A stretch of DNA of 64,000 bases from Aralia elata (taxonomy: Eukaryota; Streptophyta; Magnoliopsida; Apiales; Araliaceae): positions 48,813,222 through 48,877,221 of the forward strand of contig CM068383.1 in the NCBI GenBank assembly GCA_034770075.1. The letters run 5' to 3'. Shown one piece after another: positions 45,079-54,457 of this stretch (positions are counted from its first letter, which is position 1; every line of letters begins with the position of its first letter). Below the pieces are notes generated by a model. The model had not been told where the DNA came from, ran no database searches, and saw only the letters and a list, made by a program, of their open reading frames with translations. The position numbers were made by a program, and so were the translations under genes.

Positions 45079-48000
45079 ATGTCTAATTCACTATCACTTC
45101 GTAGCATATTAAATGCTAATTAACCGGACCAAATTAAAAGGACTGGTTAAAGAATATGAGAATAGTTCTCAAGGCTGAAAAGCTATCTTATGTCCTTAAT
45201 ATGCCTATCCCTGCAATAGTTGCAGACAATACCTCAGAGGAAGAGATTGCTACTTTTAAAAAGCGGCAAGATGATGCACAGTTGGCTCAATGCATCATGC
45301 TCGCATCCATGAGTAACGAGCTTCAGCGTCAGCATGAAACTATGGATGCTCCTACTGTACTCCGGCACCTTCAAGGAGTTGAATGGTGAGGAAAGTAGGA
45401 CTATTAGATATCAGATATCTAAGGAGCTTTTCCGATCTAGAATGACCGATGGCACTACAGTACAGACATATGTCCTAAAATGATTAATCTGATTGAACAA
45501 TTGGGACAACCGGTTTTAATGGATGGAGAGTTGATACAAGATTTGATCTTGCAATCACTTTCGGACTCTTTCTCACAAATTGTTGTGAATTTCCACATGA
45601 ACAAGCTATATGTCAGCATGCCTGAGTTGCTTAAACATGTTAAAAACTGTAAAGAGTCACTTTCCAACCAAGAAAGACCAAGTCTTACTGGTAAATAATT
45701 CTTCCAGGAAGCGGAAGAGGACCAAAGGATCTTCTTAAAAGAAGAACAATTCAAAGAAGGTAAATGGAAAGGCAAAAATAAAGGACAATAAGAACAAGAC
45801 TGATGCAGATAACAAAGGAGTTTGCTTCCACTGCAATAAGCCTGAATACTGGAAAGGAAAACTGTAAAGAGAATCTTACAGAGGGTAACCAGAAGAAGCT
45901 TAGTGAAGCTTCGGTTACAGATATAGGTTTGTTCATGATTAAAATAAATTTTTTTATAAGTCAAGGTTCTACTTGGGTATTGGATACCGGCTGTAGTTCT
46001 CACATATGCAATCTAATGCAGAGACTAAGCAGAAGTAGAAAGCTAAACAAAGAGTAAGTAATCTTACGTGTGGATAATGGAGTAATGGTTGCTACATTAG
46101 CCGTAGGAACTTATAGTTTAGCATTGCCTACGGGCAAGTCTATTAAGTTAATAAGTTGTTATTATGTTTCAGTTCTCTTTATAAACATTATTACTTCCAT
46201 TGTTGGACAAGGAAGGTTCTGATATTATATTTAAGAACAATTGTTGTTCTATTTATAATGATAATGTTTTGTTTGAAACTGGAAGATCATTTGATGGACT
46301 TTGTAAACTTGACTTACATGAAAAATAATTTTGCAAATTGAACAAACTAGTAAAAGAAAAAGGAGATGGTCATTCAAAGAGTTGAATGTGTGTATTTGAT
46401 GAAATACAAGTCTGAATCATTTGAAATATTCAAAGAATTCAGAAGAGAAACAAATTGATAAAGTATTAAGATTCTTTGATCAGATCGAAGAAAGAATACT
46501 TGTGCAATGAGTTTCTATATCATCTCAAAATGGTATTTTCTCATAATGGAAACCTCCTGATGCGCAATAATTGATTGGTGTATCAAAAAGGAAAAATTGT
46601 ACCTTGTTGGAAATGGTGCAGTCTATAATGATTTTTACCGACATTCTAGTATCCATCAAGGGTTATACCTTAAAAATGGCTGCATATCTACAAAATAAGG
46701 TAACCTCAGAAATCTGGCCCCAAGACTCCATAAAGGTTATGGATAGAGAAGATTCCTATTCTTAAGTATGTTAAGATAAGGGGTTGTCCAGCTTATGTGA
46801 AAAGGTTTCAAAGATAGGTTTGGGACAAAATCTGACAAGTGCAGACTTGTGGGATATCCTAAAGTAAGTTTAGGGGTATTATTATTACTATAATCCTACA
46901 CGCTGCCTTCTTAGATAAAGGTGTTTATCATTGAAGGAGCTAGTGGGAGGGGTAATAGATCTTGAAGGAGTTCAAGAACCACAAATCACTTTAAGTCGAA
47001 CCGAGGAACCTGTAGATAGACCTATTGTACCACAACCGAATCGTAAATCTGGAAGAGTACCGAAGATATCTGGGAGGTATGGATTCATCATAGAGGATGA
47101 TGATGAGGTACGCATCATAGAGGATGATGATCTAGTTATATACGATGAGGCTATGAGTAGAAGATACTCAGAGAAATGGCAGATGGCCATGAAATCCGAA
47201 ATGGACTCCATGTATGAGAACCAAGTATAGACTCTGGTTACTCCACAAAAAGGCATAGTGCCTAGAGTGTGAATATGGGTCTTCAAGAGAAAGAGTGGGG
47301 CAAATGGCAAGGTGGAGACCTATAAGACCAGACCTGTTTAAAAGGTTTTTCAAGTCAAGGAGTTGACTGTAATAAAACCTTATTACCGGGTAATGCTCAA
47401 GTCCATTTGGATTTTTCTTGTGATTATAGCTTATTACGAAATCTGGCAAAATGGATGTGGAGACGTCTTTCCTCAATGAAGACTTGAGAAGAATATATGT
47501 ATGATACATCCAGAGGAATTTGTTTCAAAGGTTGAAGCAAATCGTGTTTTAAGCTACAATGATCCATTTATGGATTGAAGCAAGCTTCTCAAAGATGGAA
47601 CATTCATTTTGATGAGACAATCAAAAGAGTTTGATTTTATCAAAAATGAGAATGAACCTTGTGTGTACAAAAGGGTCAGTGGGAGCGTTGTGACATTCTT
47701 GGTATTATATGTTGATATACTACTGACAAGGAATAACACACAAATGCTATAATCAGTAAAGATAACATTGTCTAAACATTCTTCCATGAATGACTTGGGA
47801 GGAGCATCCTATAAATTAGGGATGTAAATCTATAAAGATAGATTTAAAAGGATGTTCGGCTTAACCCAAGGAACGTATATTCATTTGATGCTAAAGGCGT
47901 TTAGCATGGCAAACTCCAAGAGAGGTCTCATGATGATGAGCCATGGAGTGAATCTCTCTAAAATTGTCCCCAATTGAAAGAGAGATCGCATGAGTTACTA

Positions 48001-48562
48001 TCATGTATGCAATGAATATACTAGGCTTGATGTTAATCAGTCATATTCTGGAGAAGATTACTATAAGACAGTGATAAACATCTTTAGGTGCTTAACCGGT
48101 ACTAAAGATGTGATTATGATTCATGGTAGGTCTGAATTAAAACTAGAGGGGTAAACAGACTCAAGTTTTTCAGACTGACCAATACGATAACAAATTCACT
48201 TTAGGGTAAACGTTACCTTAAAAGGTGGTGCAGTGAATTGGAAAGGTTCCAAACAGCAAAGTGTTGTTGGTTTAGTGACAAAGACAAAGTATATAGCTGT
48301 AAATGAAGCTGCAAGTTGATTGTTTGGATGAAAAGTTCATCACAGAACTAGGAATAGTTCCTAAGTCTCATCTTGGATTCAAACATGTATTGCGGCACTT
48401 TCATTTGATTAGTGGAATCATTGAAAGAGGATAAGTCACTATAGAGATAGTGGACTCTCAATAACAACATTGCATATCCATCTACTAAAGCTTTATCCAA
48501 ACAACAGGATGATCGTCACTTAGAGAAGAAGAGTATTAGATACCATGACGATTGGCTTTAGT
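45079..48562 (+). pseudogene. Copia B polyprotein relic (gag through RNase H)
   Basis: Gag starts MSNSLSLRSILNAN, then hits stops and picks up with MRIVLKAEKLSYVLNMPIP. A knuckle remnant FHCNKPEYWKGNC and an intact protease site WVLDTGCSSHIC (about 45975) follow. Integrase is reduced to fragments (46370-46900). RT survives as KWQMAMKSEMDSMYENQV and TFLVLYVDI near 47690. RNase H remnants run to 48560. Dozens of stops and indels are present. Protein order is like copia A but sequence is clearly different. Confidence 0.85.
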
Positions 48563-48575
48563 GCAAGTGGGAGAT

Positions 48576-50382
48576 TGAAAGTAGTATGCACACAAGCCAA
48601 TCATATTTGATATGATGTAGCATATACTTTGTAATCTTATTCGTTTGTTAAAGGCATTTTACTTTATTTACATGGTGTTGTTATATTAAATGTGATAAAC
48701 CCATAGTTTTGAGCAATGCTTTTAGAATCGTGATGGTGATCATGCTAATGAGATCTAAATTCTAGATAGCTCACAAACTAAAATCATTCCTAATCGATGG
48801 ATTACTAAAAGGGGATTAGTGAATCCGGATAGATTAGTACATACGTTGCTTGCTCTTATGAAGAGGATGATTGATCTCATAATCATTTGTGTGGAGACAC
48901 TAAAGCAAGTATGTAGGTGCTTATTAGAGAATAAGTTTACTGAACGTGGCTCACTAAGGAATACCTAATGGAGTTTTACTCGCCTGTTAATAGGAATTCC
49001 TCTAGTGATAGTAGTACAAGTGATCCTTGGACTTGAGATCATCATAGTATCTTGTGTATGATGAGTTATACTTTGACATGTCCCTTAAGACCTTTAGGGT
49101 ATATCAAAGGGTATGATTGGGTATAATAAGTTATACATGGAGATAGGTGAATGATCAACAAAGAATCTACCACTTCTAGTAAAAGGAGTGAATGTCCTAT
49201 GTGATTCGATAAATGACGACTCAGAAGTCTTTGGCCAAAGCAGAATAAAATTAGAAAGGAGTTTCTAATTTACATTATCAGAGTTGTGCATTTGAGAATT
49301 GAAATACATATAATTAAATAAAATAAGACTTGACAGTAATTCTATGTCTTATATTTAATTGGGACATTGTATGGTAGAAGGATTGAATTGTACGGTAACT
49401 ATTCACTGAAATGTTCTTTTGTGATTAATGTTGAAATCTATATTATCTAGAAAGTCGTTGATCACTAAGGGGGCTTACCCTTATTGTAGAATAAATATTA
49501 TTTATTTAAATAAAGTAAATAGTTTAATTTATTTATTTAAATAAAATTAGAATTGTTCTAATTGATTTATTCACAACCGGTTTAATATGGAGAACCTAAA
49601 GGGTCACACCGCAAAAGGAAAATATTTGTTTAAGAAGTAAATGGCATAATTGTAATAATAAGTTAAGTGTATTTAATTTAATCTATGGAGATAGAATAAA
49701 TTAAATAGCTTAATATTTATTATTTAATATTTTGGAAATATTAAATATAAATTAATAAGAGGAGTCTTATTATTATTATTACAATTACTATTATTTAGTT
49801 CCTAATAGGGACTCGAAATTAATTAATAGAAGTACTCTCTCATAAATTCCTAATTGGATTAGGAGTTTAATTAATTAAAGGAGTTTAATTAAAATAAAAA
49901 CCCTAATCCTAAATAGTTTAGGAGGGTTCCGTATATCTATAAATAAGAGGAGTCTTATCATGATTTAGGGTTAGACAATTTACACACTCTTCCATGAGAA
50001 TTGGAAAGAGAGAGTACTTGTAATTTCTATAGAGATAGAAACTAGGGTTTTGCCAACACCCATCTTCTTGAACAACTATTATTCCTTGGTGGATCACCTA
50101 TAGAGGCCAAACACTTGGGTGGCTAACGTTGATCAAAGGAAGGAATCCCATCGGTGAAATTCAAGGAGAACACGAAAGAATTGGAGGTGAACTTGTACCC
50201 GAGGAAGCACGGTTCTATGAGGGTATAATTTCTTAATCTCTATCTTTTTCGTTTAATTGATAATTGAGCACATGGATGATCATGGTGATGATTTGTATGA
50301 AAAATTTTAAAATCCGTTTTATCGCGCTTCCGCACTATTTATGTAATTTGATTGCATGTTCGCGCTATATACAAACCTAACA
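48576..50382 (+). repeat. 3' LTR of copia B
   Basis: 1807 bp, preceded by CAAGTGGGAGAT, with TATAAATA at 49938-49945. It is nearly identical to 37011-38628, and its first ~390 bases are also found at 4911-5303. Confidence 0.92.
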
Positions 50383-50387
50383 ATGGC

Positions 50388-51034
50388 TCCAAGAATAAAG
50401 AGCTATGATAAATCAGAAGATAAAGAGGTACAAACTACTCAAAAGTATATCTTTTCATTAGAGCATTTCATCAAACAGTTTATATGCACCATGCCAGATA
50501 ACTCTAAATTAACAAAAAGTAGTGTGAAGTACCTTAGCGAATTATGTGCACAAAAATTAATCATTTTCGATATAGAAAACTCAATTTGAAAGGGATGTGA
50601 ATTAACAAAATGAAGAAAACTCACCGTACATCCATATCGATCTTAGTCATGGGTCGATTTCTTGGGTTCCTTCGTTCTTAACCAAGACCATATCGAACTT
50701 AGCGATTCCTCATGTCCAGAGGCTATCCTTCTCAGAGGCTATCCATCGTCCATTGAAATCTTCATCAAATGACTCATAAAAAATCTGCTAAAACAGTCCA
50801 TCCATTAGTCAAAAATCGGAGAGCAGATTTGGTTCAAAGATGAGCAGTTTTGTGAAAAAGGAGAGAGAAGAAACTCAAATTGGTAGAGAAGAATCCCAAA
50901 TTGGTAAAGAAGAAACCTAGCTAGCCCATCTCTCTAATTGAAACGTCGAATTTTGGCTAAGGAAGAGAGGTGAGACCCAATTTATCTTTGTTTCATTTTC
51001 CAGACCACGCACGGACACAACTGAGGTCTGTTCC
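50388..51034. other. Host segment between copia B and the long gypsy LTR
   Basis: About 650 bases. A short frame (50383-50589: MAPRIKSYDKSEDKEVQT...) has no recognised family. A direct repeat CAAATTGGTA(G/A)AGAAGAA occurs near 50875-50925. No exon can be supported. Confidence 0.4.
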
Positions 51035-52236
51035 TGTAACGACCCCAAAATTCATACACTTCAACTCTCCACATCGGCCGTTAACAATACATCCATTTTC
51101 TGACTTTACAACATTATTCAATGATAAACTTAATAAAATGCGGAACAATTTTTTTTAAAACTTTTCAGTTTTCTTTCTTTGTTTTCCCTGAATCATAACC
51201 TTAAATCATTTACATATTCTAGAATCATATTTGATTCGCTTCATCACAATTATAATAAAAATAAAACTTCTAAATTCAATACCCTTTATACATCGGATAA
51301 TATTAAATTTACAACTCAATACAAATTTAACAACTCTACATCTATTACATTTAATACATTCTCAAATACATCATTCAGAACCTTAATCATGGTTCAAAAA
51401 CATAATTTAAGCTAAAACAATTAATCTGCATGCATTACATCTGAATCATGCCATTCAAGCAGCACTTAACTTTACCTTGAATCCTTAACCTACATAAGTG
51501 ATTATTTGCAAGAATGAGCTCGACAGCTCAGCAAAATCTAACAGTTTGCATGCATCACATAACACATAGATAACATGCTCATTATTTAAATCATAAACTT
51601 TTGGCTAAACATGTCATACATAATGATCAATACATAACAAATAGAGATTGAGTTCCATAACTCAATCAACATTCTCTATTCAATCAATAGTCATAAGTCA
51701 ACTATAAGATTTCATGCTGATATTACATGCAATTCGTCATGTGATTTCAAAATAAATTAACACAATTTAACATCAAGTTCACATAGCAAATAGGCACTAA
51801 AAGACTTGCCTGGTTTGTAGATTATCAATTACCATAACTGATGAGATCCTGACCAAGCTCGCATCAAGCGTCACCTGCTCTGCTCAAGCTTCGAGGGTTC
51901 AACAAATGAATTCAAGTAATTGGGCTAGAATCTACTCAAGGATGCTTACGTTAGAGTTCAATTCAAGTGAACCCCACAAAACAATGTATGGAACAATGGA
52001 AGTTGGTTCGAGGATGATTGGAGTGGGGTTTGAAGAGTTTGGAGATGTCATTTACACAGCTGTCACTTCGAGCTCAATTTCGACCTTGATCCAGCTAGAA
52101 TCTCGCAAATCACAAAGAATGAAAGTTGTAGATCTCGTCAGGCTCTTCGATTTGATAGGTGGAAGGTTCCGTAACTCTTCCCGAATCAAAAGTTATGGCC
52201 ATTTTTTCCAAAGGACATCGCGGCAGGAAACACTCT

Positions 52237-52356
52237 AGCGCCTAAAGCGCTCCAGCCTTTGTATTTCAAGCGCTTAAAGCGCTTGTCATGGTGGATGATT
52301 CTGCAAGCCAGCGCCTAAAGCGCTCTAGCTAGTACAAACCAAGCGCCTAAAGCGCT
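52237..52356. repeat. Four palindromes AGCGCCTAAAGCGCT upstream of the TATA box
   Basis: Copies at 52237, 52269, 52310 and 52342. The second reads AGCGCTTAAAGCGCT with longer arms. They sit 160-280 bases upstream of TATAAATA and are repeated at about 57002-57122 in the 3' LTR. Confidence 0.9.
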
Positions 52357-52517
52357 AGGGCCTGGGCACGGATTCCGAGGAAGGTTTTTGATCAGATTTA
52401 ATGCAATCTTTTGGGGATCTTTTCTTATTCTATTGTAACTAGGATGTTTATTAGATAGGATTTCTATTTCCATTCAAATTCTTATTTCCTTATAGGATTA
52501 GGGTTTCATGTTATTAG

Positions 52518-52525
52518 TATAAATA
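52518..52525 (+). promoter_or_regulatory. TATA box of the element C LTR
   Basis: TATAAATA followed by GGATACATGG. The same box is at 57283-57290 in the 3' LTR. It is the only good TATA match in the LTR, placing the start of the transcript near 52550. Confidence 0.55.
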
Positions 52526-52930
52526 GGATACATGGCTTATGTATTAGATTTTTTTAAGATACTTTTGATTAATCAAATTATTGTGAGATTCTTCTCATCT
52601 TTTGGTTCTTTAAGAATTCCTAGATTGTTTTCTTAGTTTTCTTGAGGTTCAATTATCAACTTATCATACAATAAATCACAGTTGTGTGTGGCGTTATTCT
52701 ACCGCATCATTCAATCATACGGAGATTATCGTTTGAATTAAACGAGGGTCAAAGTGTTGTTGGTGTTCCATCTTTCACGCATTCAAATTACTTGATCGAC
52801 TATTCCAAGGTTTATCGTCTACAAAAATAGGCGAGGGATTAAGGATTCGAAAGAGTTCCACCTTTATAACTTGCTAGAAACGATCCGGGCGACGACCACC
52901 TCACGCAAGCGTGCCGTGGAGTCTATCATT

Positions 52931-52941
52931 TGGTATCAGAG
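52931..52941 (+). other. Primer-binding site of element C
   Basis: TGGTATCAGAG, two bases after the LTR, matches the first eleven bases of the initiator tRNA-Met type site and then diverges (TTGCG). Confidence 0.7.
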
Positions 52942-53464
52942 TTGCGTTTTCTAGCTAAGTATCTATCTTTATTGTTTCGTTGAATTGGTGAGTAAAAAAA
53001 ATTCGTGAGTAAAAAAAAAAGAGTGAAAATTGTTATTGTTGCAATTGCTTAGGGTTCATAAGTTCGTGATTATTGGGATCGTATTGAGGAAGTTATTATT
53101 TGATTCTATTGTTGGAATTTGTGAATTTTGAGGATATTGGGATTTCACTCAAGAGGATTTTAATTGGTGATCGTGAAAATTTGGTGGTTATCGTACGTCA
53201 CACTTGCTATATTTTGTTTTGTGATAAGTTCTTGTTAAATTGATAGAAAAGCCGAGATATTTATTTGGTGAATTCAAAAAGAACCTATAAGAGGGAATTT
53301 GAGAGGTAAAAGGCAAGAGTGTGAGATTGATTGAGGGTAAAAGCCTAAATTGTGTGATACACGAGCGTTTCATAATTGTGGGATATATTGTTTGAGCGAA
53401 ACACGTAAGGGAGTGTGTGAGAAAATTTTTTTCATTATCTACTAACCTTTGTTTTGCAGCAAAT

Positions 53465-54457
53465 ATGTATGGTTATAATTATGAAAGTGCTTATGGGTCT
53501 CGAAGGAATTCTTTCCAAGGCAGGAATGATCAAGACGCTTATTTGCGATGGGAGGGGAAAATTGAGCGAGAGTTTGACTATCATGGCTATTCCGAGCGGA
53601 GGAAGTTCAAACTTGCAGCTCAAGATTTTTCTGATCATGCAACTACATGGTGGGATCAATTTACGATTAGTAGGAGAAGATGTGGAGAGCATCTGGTCGA
53701 GACATGGGAAGAATTAAAAATTATCATGAGGAAGCGGTTTGTTCCAAGACAGCTTAATCGGAGTAATGAATATGCAACTCCAAGATATGACGATCAACCT
53801 TCAAGGCGTTCAAATTGGGATGATGAAAGGAAGGATCATAGGCATGGAGATTCGCATCGGAGACAACCACGAGAAACTCCTAAGGTTTATAGGGAACCAG
53901 TATCTTCCAAGGAAAAAAAAGAAGAAGTCATGGGATCATTTAGAGAGATGGCGAAGCAACTACAAAACGCCCGACAGGCGCAAAAGGAGCAAGATCAGTT
54001 GAGGCAGGTGGAAGAAGAGATAATAGAATATGCGGTCCAAGGAGAGTTGTTAGATTCTAATGTTCGAGATGAACTCCGTGATCCCGAGGAAGAGAATACA
54101 AGTGAAAGTAAACGACAAAAAGAAAGTGAACAAGAAATTGAAAAAAAGATTGAGTGTGAAAAAGAGAATAAAAAGAATGAGAGTGAAAACAAACGAGAGA
54201 AAGAAACAGTGAAGAGTAAGAGTGAAAAAAGAGAGAAGAGTGAGTTGAAAAGTGAGTTGTATTTTGAAAAGCCAATGACTGTACATTCGTACAAGACGAC
54301 GCTTTTGAATACTAACAAGATTAACTCTTCTTTGTCTAGTTCTGTTGTTTCTCTTGTACAGGTTGTTGATGATATACCCCGAGCTATCATTCCATATCAG
54401 CCAGTTGTAGTATTCTCGAGGAGACGACGGAGTTACCAAGGCGGGTTGGAGAGTTGA
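53465..54457 (+). CDS. Gag-like ORF1 of element C
   Basis: About 330 residues from ATG at 53465. The capsid core is recognisable: NDQDAYLRWEGKIEREFDYH, KLAAQDFSDHATTWWDQF and ETWEELKIIMRKRFVPRQL, typical of chromovirus-type gypsy gags. After residue ~115 it turns into an Arg/Asp-rich linker and a long Lys/Glu-rich coiled-coil-prone tract. No zinc knuckle and no protease D(T/S)G motif are visible. The stop TGA overlaps the ORF2 ATG (TGATG). CTAAC and TTTTGCAG just before the ATG resemble a branch point and splice acceptor, suggesting a leader intron. Confidence 0.8.
   Translation: MYGYNYESAYGSRRNSFQGRNDQDAYLRWEGKIEREFDYHGYSERRKFKLAAQDFSDHATTWWDQFTISRRRCGEHLVETWEELKIIMRKRFVPRQLNRSNEYATPRYDDQPSRRSNWDDERKDHRHGDSHRRQPRETPKVYREPVSSKEKKEEVMGSFREMAKQLQNARQAQKEQDQLRQVEEEIIEYAVQGELLDSNVRDELRDPEEENTSESKRQKESEQEIEKKIECEKENKKNESENKREKETVKSKSEKREKSELKSELYFEKPMTVHSYKTTLLNTNKINSSLSSSVVSLVQVVDDIPRAIIPYQPVVVFSRRRRSYQGGLES

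Larger units (their letters stand above)
37011..50382 (+). mobile_element. Ty1/copia retrotransposon B, decayed inside, with a nested gypsy fragment
   Basis: Outer ends TGAAAGTAG...CCTAACA and a perfect TSD ATGGC (37006-37010 and 50383-50387). The 5' LTR runs from 37011 to 38628 and then gives way to a truncated gypsy element; its last ~188 bases and the primer site are missing. The 3' LTR is 48576-50382. Polyprotein remnants between 45079 and 48562 are heavily mutated, while the two LTRs remain nearly identical over their shared 1.6 kb. Confidence 0.9.
51839..52928 (+). repeat. 5' LTR of element C
   Basis: 1090 bp. It holds four AGCGC-CTAAA-GCGCT palindromes (52237-52356), then TATAAATA at 52518-52525. 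The open frame 51906-52238 is the LTR copy of the last part of ORF2. Confidence 0.92.

Noticed and set aside
51906..52238. 110-codon frame in the 5' LTR of element C
   Set aside because: It is the LTR duplicate of the end of ORF2, which runs into the 3' LTR; not a separate gene.
54050..54439. Leu/Phe/Ser-rich minus-strand frames opposite gag of element C
   Set aside because: Complement of the Lys/Glu-rich coiled-coil tract; composition explains the openness.
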